In this document: one piece after another, positions 19,448 through 29,768 of the stretch
Position numbering within the stretch: the first letter of the stretch is position 1
How the letters are laid out: each line of letters begins with the position of its first letter
From: Nitzschia sp. DOCU1
Lineage: Eukaryota > Bacillariophyta > Bacillariophyceae > Bacillariales > Bacillariaceae
Length of the DNA stretch: 64,000 bases
Assembly (NCBI GenBank): GCA_951394045.1
Contig: OX595987.1
Location: 1,488,001-1,552,000, forward strand
Direction: 5' to 3'
Made by a program: the position numbers and the translations under genes
The notes under the pieces: model-generated
Databases searched by the model: none
What the model saw: the letters and a program-made list of their open reading frames with translations, nothing else
Told to the model about the DNA's origin: nothing

Positions 19448-21391
19448 CTAGACCAATGGAATTTTCTTCGTAATACTGAACAATGCCCGATGTGGTCGAC
19501 GAATCGGAGTCAACCCTCTCAAGCCCGCATGTGGGGCGGCTTTTTGCGATACAAGTCCAGCGGAATAGGATCGAAGCTGGCTTTTCCAAGGAAAAGTCCC
19601 GACTGGTCGCTGCTGCAAAACGCCAGTTGTTGCGGCGCTGACACATTCTGCCATGGACCCCATCCTGAATCGACGATTTGTCAACCCCGGACCATAGTGT
19701 GCGTATTTCCCACTAGTGGTCAGAATTCGAGCGGCAGGGTCGCTTGGGATCATTGGTGGCTCCAGCAGCATACACCAGCAAGTATCCCGCACAAACTTGA
19801 CTCCAAATTCTTCGAGAGATGGAATGGCTGCAGACTTGTCATAGAGTACACGAGAAATACATGCAATGACTTCAACATCCTCTTTCTTCCGTCGTCCTTC
19901 CGGCAATGATTCAATCAACTTCTTAAGCTCGTCGCACTCTGAAAGCGACAAATGAGGGTTTCCGAGGGCTATCCAATCCACTTTCTGTTCATTACCACCG
20001 CCTTGCTGATCTAATAATCGAAAGGTGTTTTCCAACCTCTCTGCAGAAACTATTTCTTTCCGTGAACATGCTTCAACGAGTTCACGTGGGTGAAGTGCTT
20101 CAGGGGTGACCCCAGCGATATGAATCAACGGGCTCGTCCCAGTAGTACCAAATGCAGCGCAGAAGGCTTTCAAGTGATCCTTGGTGATAACGTCGGCATA
20201 GCTTTCCAAGCCCACCAAGATGGGCACATCACCATCTGAAAGGCTCCCGCATAAATGACCAAGAATTGGGAAGAGTAACGAAAATGCGTCAGGGTCCTCG
20301 GTAGAAAAATCAACGCCAGTGGCATCCAGGACAACTTTGGGCTTTCGAAAGTCCTCCAAATGGACACCGACAGCTGGAACTTTGCCAACAATGGCGCAGC
20401 AAATATCCAAGTAGTCTGCATATTTCTCTGTGCGCGCTCCCAATACAGAGTTGGCATACACGACCGCGTTGGATTCCCCCCATACTATCTGTTGATGAAG
20501 CTTTGGCGGTTGATCAAGCAGATATGGTGCACAGGTAAACGAGCGCTCTGAGCATCCTAGCGCGACATAGGCCTCTGCTAGTCGTATGGCCGCTTGTTGC
20601 GACTCAGTTGGAATAATTCCTAGTAGGTCCCAGTGCCGAAGGTCTGTGGATACCGAATTGAGAGTGGTTGGAATTCGCACTTGGCCTCCTTCCTCGACAA
20701 GCCTCTGAACGAACTTCAATCCGCCTGGACCAATGTAAGTACAGCCGTCAATGTGTGCCTTTTCGACGTCTACGTAGACAGGGTCGTCAGAGGCAATTCG
20801 AGCGTAGGAGATGATGCATTCAACAGCTCGGCGTTCCGCCATCGTTTTCGAGTTATCCATCATGGCTTGCTCCTCTTCAGTCAACGAAAGCTCTGGAACT
20901 TCTCGGTGACCAATATCGAAGGCGATTTCTTCAGCCATTTCTGAGACTTCGATTTCGTCTTTGCCCAATACAATTGATCCATCCGCCATGACTTGTCCGA
21001 ACTGAGGATTCATCCGAAGAACTTCGTTGAAATCTTGAACTTGAATGACATCCAAGACTTTGGCTTCAGGGAACACCGACTGAGCTATCAATGCTCCGAC
21101 ACTGACAAGTCCATCTCTATCTCGCAAAATGAGGGCCTTGGGTGCCTTTCCATTTAGAATAAGTTCTAGCAGCACTTGCGAAGCCGTGCATGAACCTCGG
21201 CCCGATGGCAGGCATAGGATTTTGCCAGCCACAGACGTACCATGGAGAGGATGTGTGGTGTCAATCACGACACCAGTTTTCTCATCAATGCCACCCCAAA
21301 ACGATAATGAGACATCCGATGCGAGGACGGGGCAAACTGCACTGTCTTCGTTGCCGTGTACAAGCAGTTTTCCAGGAGCATGGAGTGCCAT
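19448..21391 (-). CDS. Aconitase X, swivel and catalytic domains fused
   Basis: 647 aa from the ATG at 21391 (an in-frame TTG eight codons upstream is ignored), intronless. The N-terminal ~140 residues are the swivelling domain, with LPSGRGSCTASQVLLELI around residues 62-79. The rest is the large AcnX (DUF521) domain, with AVECIISYARI, IPTTLNSVSTDLRHWDLLGI, IVWGESNAVVYANSVLGART and a C-terminal SGKYAHYGPGLTNRRFRMGS. In prokaryotes these are often two proteins; characterised members are cis-3-hydroxy-L-proline dehydratases or, in archaea, mevalonate 5-phosphate dehydratases. Which reaction applies here cannot be read from the sequence. A basic C-terminal extension follows the conserved core. 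Confidence 0.9.
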   Translation of the reverse strand: MALHAPGKLLVHGNEDSAVCPVLASDVSLSFWGGIDEKTGVVIDTTHPLHGTSVAGKILCLPSGRGSCTASQVLLELILNGKAPKALILRDRDGLVSVGALIAQSVFPEAKVLDVIQVQDFNEVLRMNPQFGQVMADGSIVLGKDEIEVSEMAEEIAFDIGHREVPELSLTEEEQAMMDNSKTMAERRAVECIISYARIASDDPVYVDVEKAHIDGCTYIGPGGLKFVQRLVEEGGQVRIPTTLNSVSTDLRHWDLLGIIPTESQQAAIRLAEAYVALGCSERSFTCAPYLLDQPPKLHQQIVWGESNAVVYANSVLGARTEKYADYLDICCAIVGKVPAVGVHLEDFRKPKVVLDATGVDFSTEDPDAFSLLFPILGHLCGSLSDGDVPILVGLESYADVITKDHLKAFCAAFGTTGTSPLIHIAGVTPEALHPRELVEACSRKEIVSAERLENTFRLLDQQGGGNEQKVDWIALGNPHLSLSECDELKKLIESLPEGRRKKEDVEVIACISRVLYDKSAAIPSLEEFGVKFVRDTCWCMLLEPPMIPSDPAARILTTSGKYAHYGPGLTNRRFRMGSMAECVSAATTGVLQQRPVGTFPWKSQLRSYSAGLVSQKAAPHAGLRGLTPIRRPHRALFSITKKIPLV

Positions 21392-22053
21392 GTGAATTGA
21401 TGCCAGCGGCGACAAAAAGATACGATGGGTGCGATGTGATCTTCGAAGGTCGCCCAGTCGCCTCAGATTCTTTCACCGCCGTTATTGATTTTCTTTTTGA
21501 CGATTGCAGGCCAGAGTGCTTTCAGTTGCTATGAAAGCTCCATCACAGGTGGAAGGATTAGCTTGTGTGCATTCACATCATCGGCATCATCATCCATGAA
21601 AGATCACGCCGCCGCGTGTCTCCGCCGCGGCCGTAGAAGATTGTGTAATTCGTTTTAGTCGATCACCCACTCTATTACTTTTAACGCCAATCGTAGCGGC
21701 ACCAAAAAATTTGGGTGCCGCTATCGCGCCTGCCCGCCATTTGGGTGCCGATTTTTTCGGCATCCAAATCGAATTGGATGCCGATCCTCCGGACTTTGAT
21801 CTAATCCTTGCCTTAACCTTACTCTATCCTGACGGTGCTTAGACAAACGGAAATTTGGGTGCCGGTATAGCGGCACTAAAAATTTGGGTGCCGGTATAGC
21901 GGCACTCCTTCTGATTGGCGTTAAAATGTCGCCACTACTGCAGAACAGCTACCCAGAGGTTCTAGGTAGAAGGTGAAAACCAAGTCATTGATATCTATTC
22001 TATTCTAATCATACATTGTTACAACTATTCAGTACAGAGTGTGCGTCAAAACT
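21392..22053. other. Intergenic with palindromic element
   Basis: About 660 bp between the AcnX start and the 3' end of the next minus-strand gene. The central part, 21679-21926, is listed separately as a MITE-like element. No gene is seen. Confidence 0.6.
21679..21926. mobile_element. MITE-like palindromic element, about 248 bp
   Basis: The element begins ttttaacgccaatc (21679-21692) and ends with its exact reverse complement gattggcgttaaaa (21913-21926). Inside are further palindromes: tagcggcacc and ggtgccgcta around an A/T loop, cggcatccaa and ttggatgccg around atcgaa, and four copies of a tttgggtgccg core, two of them in the direct repeat tttgggtgccggtatagcgg. There is no coding capacity. 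This is the structure of a non-autonomous DNA transposon or foldback element. I see no convincing target-site duplication. Confidence 0.65.
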
Positions 22054-23067
22054 CTACAGCGTGTGACGCTCTTTGCGCAAAAGCGCCCTGAGCGACCCCG
22101 TTAGATCGATGAGTGCTCCCCGATCTTGACGCTGGACGAGGAAATCTCTCCAACCATCTCTAAGATTGGTATTGAGCACCCCTCCGATTCCATACCCCGG
22201 AGCAATCCGTGCTATTCTTGCTGTGACGACTGGAGCAAAGCCGCGGTAGAGAGACTTGCTTCGATCAACAACTGCCGCAGGCCAAGATTTCTGCGATAGA
22301 TCCCTGTTATAGAGATCCAATCCAACGTAGTGCAGGGGACCAGCAATAAATTGAGTAGCAACGGGGAGAACCAACTGACTCACGCTCTTGGCAGATTTCT
22401 CGTCCATGTCCAAGGCCTTTGCAACGTGCCCAGACACCAAATCTGGAAGAATAAACGAGGATCCGATAACCGCAAAGTCGCGGGCCATCCAGCAGGCGTA
22501 CGTCATTCGAGGTATCACCGCCACTGTAGAGTTTGTGCCAAACATCTTAGCATATGCTCGGTCCTTCAGCAATGCTGTACTGGAATTGACAACCGTTGTC
22601 CCCACGAAAATTCCCATCTTTCCCACCTCCAAGCCCGTTCGTGGTCGACCGTTGGCTCGTAGCTTGTATTCCTGGTGTTCCGAGATTGTCTTCAATGTGT
22701 TTGCAGTGCTGTAGGTGGCAGCATATACTCCCCACATGAGAAGAAACGTCGGGCTCTTGAAATATGCCGAGGGGCTTCGAAGGATTCCTTGCAACGATTC
22801 CAGGCCGGAGTGCATCAGAGTGTGGCTGCCTGCCGCCGATTGTACAATAGCTTTGTCTACCACAGTTAAGAAAGGGGCAACACAGAACGTTACGCCAGTG
22901 GCGATGACAACATCGCCAACGAGCTTGCTTGTGAGATCGACAGAGGCGGGTATTGCGGTTGCCACTGTGCCATTCCGTGAGCCTTGGATTGACACTTCTT
23001 GTTGAGCGCTGTGTGGCAACATTCTTTCAATTACATGCTCAGTGTGTGAAGCGTTCATGGTAGCCAT
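22054..23067 (-). CDS. Predicted mitochondrial integral membrane protein
   Basis: 337 aa from the ATG at 23067 (the frame is open upstream to a GTG). Hydrophobic segments include VGDVVIATGVTFCVAPFLTV, FLLMWGVYAATYSTANTL, FAVIGSSFILPDLVSG and LVLPVATQFIAGPLHYVG. Between them are conserved-looking polar blocks, such as GRPRTGLEVGKMGIFVGTTV, LLKDRAYAKMFG and FAPVVTARIARIAPGYGIGG, whose layout recalls mitochondrial carrier-type repeats without the canonical PxDxxK signatures. I recall similar proteins in fungi and algae, but no function. Inner mitochondrial membrane location is inference. Confidence 0.75.
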   Translation of the reverse strand: MATMNASHTEHVIERMLPHSAQQEVSIQGSRNGTVATAIPASVDLTSKLVGDVVIATGVTFCVAPFLTVVDKAIVQSAAGSHTLMHSGLESLQGILRSPSAYFKSPTFLLMWGVYAATYSTANTLKTISEHQEYKLRANGRPRTGLEVGKMGIFVGTTVVNSSTALLKDRAYAKMFGTNSTVAVIPRMTYACWMARDFAVIGSSFILPDLVSGHVAKALDMDEKSAKSVSQLVLPVATQFIAGPLHYVGLDLYNRDLSQKSWPAAVVDRSKSLYRGFAPVVTARIARIAPGYGIGGVLNTNLRDGWRDFLVQRQDRGALIDLTGSLRALLRKERHTL

Positions 23068-24102
23068 TTTGTGCGCAAGCTGACGAGAAAAAGTGAGGGT
23101 GATCTTCAGATATCTCGCCAAATGCCACGAGACGAAGATTCGAGGCAGTGACCAGGGCGAAGAGAAAGGATTTGCAAATTGTTCTGTGATGGCCGACACC
23201 GGGAAGAAGGAGAAAACGAATGAAGTCTGAGGTGGTCGCTCTCACAGGATTCGAATGTTCTTGTAGATGGGTTTAGAATTTGCTTGGCGACGTGGCTCGA
23301 TGTCTTGGCACACGACTAAAGTGTCGCGAACACGACGAACACCGTTACTCCGACGGTCGACCCTCATTCCTCCTACATACATATGTGCGAGCATCACTAC
23401 TAACCCAACCCCACCTTCCTCGTGCGATCATTCGTTTGGAACTCCGCGTCATTGTGATGGAGCGCTGTTGGCATCACCCTGCAACGAAAGTGAAGGCCAC
23501 AAGATGAATCACCTTGTCCTGTCGGAAGGCCCTCGTAGCGGACGATGTACTTCCTCCGACTACAACAACAATATTATGATGTCATCAGATTGGATTGTCA
23601 GCATCAAACTTCGTTGTTGACATGGATCGCTGGTGCTGTTAGTGCTCTAGCTAGCTAGAAGCGACGCAATCTTTTTTGTTTCACTGGACTGTCAGTTGGG
23701 AAACCGTCGACTCTGCATTATTCTTCCCTTTGCTACAATCTACTCTTCTTAGATGTACTTCGGGCGTTTTGGTAGTATCCTTGTTTTGACAATAGCAGGT
23801 TCTGTTCCATGGCTGGGTTGCTGTCAATATTACTCTTGTATCTACCACCCTGGCGGTTCTTAACACTCTATGACGCCCGAGCGCCATAAGGAACAAATCC
23901 TACACTATAACATGCATCAATTTACAGATGATCGTTGGATGTGCTTTCTAAAAGAGGAAATCATTCTACATTGTTCTTGAACTGCGCTTCTTCCCGACTC
24001 CTCTGCGTGCATTGGCCTCACCAGTCACATTATGCTATTTCATCTGCTGCGGCTGGTCGTTTTCTATGATTGGTATTTTTACCCACACGCTGGATGCTGT
24101 CT
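23068..24102. other. Intergenic, about 1 kb
   Basis: Upstream of the mitochondrial membrane protein and downstream of the coiled-coil paralogue. Only short overlapping frames are present and no RNA gene was recognised. Confidence 0.5.
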
Positions 24103-24205
24103 TCAACGGTGAGGTATTGTTGTTTGGATTCTGGTAGCTTCTACCCCTGCAAGGGCGCCAGAAATGTTGACAAGTGGCGCAACATCGTTACACCACAAAT
24201 TTTCT

Positions 24206-25536
24206 TCAGACAGACCAAAGCGATCGATGATCTTCTGCCAGTCCTTTTCTAGTCCAAGTTCGTAAACCATCGCCGTACATCTCCGCTTTGACAACCGCAC
24301 TCTTCTTCAGGATTACCTTTTGATCCTTAGTCAAGACGAGTTTTTGATCAATTCCGTCCGGCGCCCATTGCAGTGTCACCGCGGAACCACCGCAAAACTG
24401 TACGGCCGAAATCTCTTTCAAAGGCGACGGTGCCCACCATGGAGCTTGGAAGGTTTGTTCGGCATCGGCTCTTCTCAAGATGCGTCCCGGCATGACGGGT
24501 GAGCAAATTGTGTCCAGGCTGAAGAATTGAGCATTAAAAGCAGCAAACATGACGACCTATGATGGCACGAAGTGTTCAGGACTCGGTGAGTACAATCTAG
24601 GGTCCAAACCTTTAGTTTCGATGCAATACGACGTGGTGGCTTACCGCAAGGATCATCGACACTGCAACGACACCTAGTGGGAAACGTTCCCACCGTGTCG
24701 TTGTCGCAAACAATTTTGTCCGCCTCGGCGAGCCGACAAGCTGGTTGTGAAGACGATCAGCCTCTAGATTCGCTTTGAGAATCTCTCTGCTCAATTCATC
24801 ACATTGCTTGGCATGTGCTCGCTTCATTTTTTCAATCTGTCGCTCATATTGCTTTCCAAGCTGGATACCCTTTTCTCTCTCCATTCGAACGGCACGATCG
24901 TAATCCGTTTCCTGGTCCTTTTGAAGCCTCTGGCGAAGAATCTTTTCCTGATCCAACTCCTTACCCGCTAAGACCCAGTGGTGTTCGAGATATCTTTTCT
25001 TCTCTTCCAACTGTTACACGACAAACATGGCGCAACATTCTTAGATTGGCACAAAAACGTACGACAGTTGTCCTCACCCCCGATCGATAGCCACGTACCT
25101 CCTCGATTCGCTCCTTGTCTGCCGCTTGCTGGGCGATCCGCTTTTTCAGTTCCTTGGCAAGCTTGAGAAGGTTCTTTTCTTTCTTTTTACGCTTGTCTTT
25201 TTCGATCGATGTCACTTCCTCGGCTTGACGGAGCAATTCCGTCAATCTCGAAATCTTCGCCATGAGCTCTGGCTTGGATTTGCACGAGTCATCACCAGCA
25301 TCCACGCCGTCCACGGCAAAACTGACCGACTTGGACATGGTCGACGAGTTTCTTCTCAAAATGCTTTCCAGAGCCTTGTTGTTGCTGTCCTTATTTGACG
25401 GGTCTTCCCGTGCATACAAATACACATTCACCTTCTCCATAAAATCCGAGTCGTCGTCGTCATCCTCGACATCCACATTTCTCGCATCCCAGCTTCCGAC
25501 TATGCGTTCCGGGCTTTTGCTATCTTCTTTAGGCAT
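24206..25536 (-). CDS. Coiled-coil membrane protein, paralogue 2
   Basis: Exons 25099-25536, 24645-25010 and 24206-24556 give 384 aa with phases kept. The N part is acidic. The coiled coil (LTELLRQAEEVTSIEKDKR, EKNLLKLAKELKKRI, KMKRAHAKQCDELSREILKA) aligns with the protein at 17745-19231, and the first intron falls after RIEE, exactly as in that gene. The second splice rebuilds a membrane helix (LGVVAVSMILA|VVMFAAF). The C-terminal domain reads well until about 24285, then the better frame shifts by one (VYELGLEKDWQKIIDRFGL, running to 24103), so the annotated stop at 24206 may follow a frameshift or sequence error. Confidence 0.75.
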
Positions 25537-26181
25537 TGTAGCAAGTTATCTCTAGTTGTCTCCACCGATATATGAAATACGGATCGGTGTATCAAAGGAT
25601 GTGTGGAACACAACCCGTGTGATGGCTACACAAAATTCAAAATATATCATGTGTGGCACGTAATTACCGGTAGTGCGCGTGTTGGAAGCAAAAGGTCGCT
25701 CCAGCCCAGGTGAGCGGCCAGCTCGCACCAATGTGCCGGCGCGAGCACGGTGGTGTAGATTTGATCCAAGTGGTCAACTTCGTACGTCATTCGTCAGTGG
25801 TGCCAATCGCTCTCTAGTAGAGTAATAGTTGTGTTGACTATGCGTAGACTGCGTGTCTACAGTAGCATACATCGGTCGGTTGACCACATCGACGAAGGTA
25901 CTCATTGCAACATTGGCCCAGGCTATGATACTCAGCAGTAGTAGACATTTTTGATTCACTCGTACTGGTGCAATAGTTCGATAGCAGAGTGTCTCTTAAG
26001 ACCCCCAAACAAAGAGCCGATCTGTCGCCATTTGTCTAGTGTTCCTATGCTTCTTATCAAGAATGTTGCCTACTGAGAAAAAAGACGCGTGGTGTCTTGC
26101 AAATAAGTGGTAGCTGAGTGAATTTTACCTTAAAGTAGCCGATTGATGCATTGTTCCTAATTTGTTACCCTCACCAATCCT
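25537..26181. other. Intergenic
   Basis: Between the start of the coiled-coil paralogue and the 3' end of HCF136. No gene is seen. Confidence 0.5.
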
Positions 26182-27536
26182 TTATCCCACATATTTCAGC
26201 AACAGGCCGTTGCTTCCAAGGGCAAATCCTTGGTTTCCAAACTCCTTGAAGAACTTGACGTTGTACAAGTTTCCTGGAATATCATTGGCGCTCTTGTCAA
26301 AGCTGAAGTTCTTGCCGCCATCAAAGCTCACGTACATTGTGTTCGAACCACCGACAGCCCATACTTCGTCTTTTGTTCTCCAGGCGACATCAGTGATTCC
26401 ATATCCTCCCGTCTTGATGTTTGCTTCCTTGAAGTTGAAAGTATCGGCTGAAAGCTCGGGTTGATCGTCGCAGATGAAGAGCTTTCCTCCGTTTAAAGTC
26501 ATCCAGACTCCCTTGTTGATATCACCTTGGACGAACCCCATGTTTTGGATTCGTCGCGGCGTACCTCTGTTGTGGGGGATCCAGAAATCATTACCCGGTT
26601 CCCATGTCAAGAAAAAATTACCACGGCTCGACACGGCAAGGTAGGCTCCATCATCGTCACGAACCTGGTTGATGATAGATCCAGTAAAGTACGACGCACC
26701 GCTGACACCACTGCTACTGATACGGTTAAGCGTGGCGTCAATTGTTTCCTTGACTTGAGCCTTCCAGTTTCTGCCAGCGTTTTCTGTCACATACACTGCA
26801 CCAGACGAAGTTGTCATTTCCGCCTTACCCGGTCCAAGCGAGGTGATGGAGGTGGGTTCACCTGGCAGTTTGGGCGACAAGGGAATGCGTTCCCAAGTCT
26901 TACCAGCGTCCTTTGTATGCAGCATCAGCGTGGGCTTTCCCAAGACCCATCCTTCGCCATTCGTGAAGGAGGCAACAGTGAATCGGTATGTCACCTCTTC
27001 TTCGGCATCCAAGTTCGAAAATGATCTAGCTTCCCAAGTATTTCCACCATCGCTTGTCTCAGCAAACGAACCTCGTGATCCGACGAGATAACCGTGCTCG
27101 GGGCTTTACGAAAATTGCATTGTTTAGTGCTGTGGATGGTGACAGACAATAATTCACAGTAGTCACTTACGTGTCGAAATCGATATCATACAACGTGTCG
27201 GAAAAAGGAAGTGGGATCGGTTTCCACATTTGTGTCGCGGCGTTAGCTAGGGCAGGTGCACTAAAAGATCCCGTCGTTGTGGCAAGGGCGGCGGCGGCAG
27301 CGGCAGATCCAGTCTGGAAATCAAGCAAGCAAACATGTATCAGGTTAATATTCGATGCCGAAAACGCTTTTAGCAACGGGCAAAATTTTACCCACCTTGG
27401 ACATAAACGATCTTCGATCTTCGACAGAAGGGTCAGCGGCCATATTTAGATTCGACGAAACGCTGACTCGTGCCGACGGCACAAATGCCGCCGAGGAGCC
27501 GACAGCAGCGGCCAGAATAATCGATCGGAAGTGCAT
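26182..27536 (-). CDS. HCF136: Photosystem II stability/assembly factor HCF136 (Ycf48)
   Basis: Three exons, 27396-27536, 27171-27313 and 26182-27103, give 401 aa. The protein assists insertion of precursor D1 and assembly of the photosystem II reaction centre in the thylakoid lumen. Seen: signal peptide MHFRSIILAAAVGSSAAF with the diatom-type AAFVP cleavage motif; then EDRRSFMSK and an Ala-rich helix ending ALANA, a twin-arginine thylakoid signal; then seven-blade propeller repeats (EHGYLVGSRGSFAETSDGG, NTWE, GAVYVTENAGRNWK, TMYVSFDGGKNF) up to GLLLKYVG. The acceptor for exon 3 is a weak AAAG, chosen because it alone restores TPEHGYLVGS. Confidence 0.95.
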
Positions 27537-28104
27537 TGTCGATGCAGTATTTGGTATTTCTTAGAAAATGACCAACTGACGAACTGAATGAAATGGCAGT
27601 GCGAACCAAGTCATCAGCAGGACCGACAAATCACCGAGAAGCCGATGGCATCTACCGTTGCGCTGATTGCATTTGACAACACCACGTACTCGCCTCCAGC
27701 CCAGATGGATCCGATGTCGGCGTATCTTTTGTACTACAATCAACGAAACTTTGACCAATTCGAATAAGAGCGTACATGACGCTATGCCACGTCACACTTC
27801 GAGCACGCGAGGTGCGAGCTGACTACCCTGATACCCCGTCAAACATCATCTCAACAGAGTCATCTGCCGACACGATGGCGAACGATGTCGCGGCGACGAC
27901 ACGACACACAGCTAGTATGATGCAGAGATCTAGCTCGTTTGCTTCGGTAACCTAACTTGTTGGGCAAGATTGATGTTGCTACGACATCGTTGCTTTTGGC
28001 TAAATCTGTGGGTCCAAACGAACCTTCCTCTAGTTGCAAAGAACACTTGAAAAGACTACCGGTAATAAACCAAGTTGGCAGGATTCCTTTAGCTAGTAGA
28101 GGCA
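27537..28104. other. Intergenic
   Basis: Between the HCF136 start and the 3' end of COX15, both on the minus strand. No gene or RNA was recognised. Confidence 0.5.
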
Positions 28105-29352
28105 CTAGCTAGCACCTGGCATGGCTTTATTAGGAGCTACTGCGGTCGCAGGCGAAGACGACTTTGCAGCCGCACGCCCCGCCGATCGTAAAAGTGCTGG
28201 TCGCGCGTATCGCAATGAATGAGCCAAGTATACTCCGCTCGAAAAGACAACAACGCTTCCAAGTTGGTGCGACGCTGCCAAGGAAATAGGGACATAGTTC
28301 AGCAACGTAGTGATACCAAGAGCCACCTGGCCCACGGATGCCAAGCCAACAGCATACAATCCATTGCGAGCTTGAGGTGTGATTAGTTTGGCTCGTGCGG
28401 GCGACAGTCCAAGGCCAACCAGTCCCAAGGCAGCGGTGGCGGTCGAAAGTCCTAAAATCCGGTGATTGAACTGCACCATGGCTGTGTTCTCGTGAAAGTT
28501 TCGATACCACGGCTCCGAATCCCACATGTCCTGAGTGGGGATCCAATCGTCTCCCATCTTGGGGAACGTGTTGTAAGCACGTCCAGCATCGTTGCCGGCC
28601 ACTAGAGCTCCACTCACAATTGTCAAACTAGCCAATGCCGTCAAATGAAGACTTCCTGTCCGCAGCCGGCGTGCCTGTCGAAGAGCCTCTGTACTGAGCT
28701 TGGACGCTTGATCCGCTAGAGATGTTTGATGGGGAAGCCCTAGAATATCCAGTCCTGTCCACAACAAGGCACCATAGGTTGCCACAGCCATGGTCAAGTG
28801 TGTTGCTAACCGAACAGGTCGCACTCGAATTTCCTTCTGGTCATTACGCCGATCATCGCCCAAGCCGGATCGAACCATCCACCATCCCACCAGACCTTGC
28901 GTCCCACCCATGGCCAAAAGGCCCACCATTCGCCCTTGATATCCTTTTGGGATTCTTCCACGTGCAGTAAAGTACATCCAAGGCAAACAAAAGATCAACC
29001 CCACTGTTCGACCGAGCATTCGATGTCCATACTCCCAGCCATAGATAAACTTGAACTCGGAAAGCGTCATACTTTTACGTTGCTGCCATTCCGGAAATGT
29101 TTTGTAGCGAGCAAACTCTTCTTCCCATTCAGTTTGTGTTATCGGCGGAAGGCCTCCAAGGGGTGACCAGTCGGTCATGCTCAACCCGGATTGCGTCAAG
29201 CGGGTAACCCCGCCCACGTGGATCATTCCAACAACGGCACCGGCCGTTCCGAGAATCCACTTGCCAGTCGGCGCATAGATGTTTTGTGCCGAATGAGTCA
29301 CAGCGGGAAGTCCTTTTTGCAACAATATAGAGGAAGCCACAGTCGAAGCCAT
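28105..29352 (-). CDS. COX15: Heme A synthase COX15
   Basis: 415 aa from the ATG at 29352 (a TTG six codons earlier is ignored), intronless. It oxidises the C8 methyl of heme O to make heme A for cytochrome c oxidase, in the inner mitochondrial membrane. Seen: a short N-terminal presequence, then VGMIHVGGVTRLTQSGLSMT, the EYGHRMLGRTVGL helix with a heme-ligand His, RLATHLTMAVATYGALLW, a GRAYNTFPKMGDDWIP loop, ENTAMVQFNHRILGLST, and SLAASHQLGSVVVF with the last His. Eight hydrophobic helices fit the family. The Ala/Ser-rich C-terminal tail is variable. Confidence 0.95.
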   Translation of the reverse strand: MASTVASSILLQKGLPAVTHSAQNIYAPTGKWILGTAGAVVGMIHVGGVTRLTQSGLSMTDWSPLGGLPPITQTEWEEEFARYKTFPEWQQRKSMTLSEFKFIYGWEYGHRMLGRTVGLIFCLPWMYFTARGRIPKGYQGRMVGLLAMGGTQGLVGWWMVRSGLGDDRRNDQKEIRVRPVRLATHLTMAVATYGALLWTGLDILGLPHQTSLADQASKLSTEALRQARRLRTGSLHLTALASLTIVSGALVAGNDAGRAYNTFPKMGDDWIPTQDMWDSEPWYRNFHENTAMVQFNHRILGLSTATAALGLVGLGLSPARAKLITPQARNGLYAVGLASVGQVALGITTLLNYVPISLAASHQLGSVVVFSSGVYLAHSLRYARPALLRSAGRAAAKSSSPATAVAPNKAMPGAS

Positions 29353-29768
29353 TGTGTACAAGACAAGCAATAGAGATGATCCAAGAGAATGCCAATGATA
29401 TGATGAAAATGAAAGATGTAACTACCGCCTAATTTTAGTTTGTGGTCTCTGTTTCTGCGGTACCGCGCTGGAGACACGAAAGCGAACCATCGGATTTGCT
29501 CGACTGAGTCGAATTCTATCGTCCGTCATGCATCACGGACGGTCGGTATGCTGGCAACGGACGGTCCACAGTCAGTCCAGTAAGTGACGTCACGAGCTGT
29601 CTGTCCATCGCGCGCGGGGGGTTTTAGGTCTTGAGGTCTCGTGACTCAATCACGGTCTGCTTTTTTACTCTTCCTTTCATTTTTTGGTGTGCTGCTCCTG
29701 TTGCTTCGATAAGCACCCAGCGCATTGAAACCGTTCTGGCCTGCCTGTGAACTAAAGCTGCGACTATT
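29353..29768. other. Divergent promoter region
   Basis: About 415 bp between the divergent COX15 and pseudouridine synthase starts. It contains repeated cggacggt / accgtccg-like words (for example gtccgtcatgcatcacggac near 29520). No gene is seen. Confidence 0.5.
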
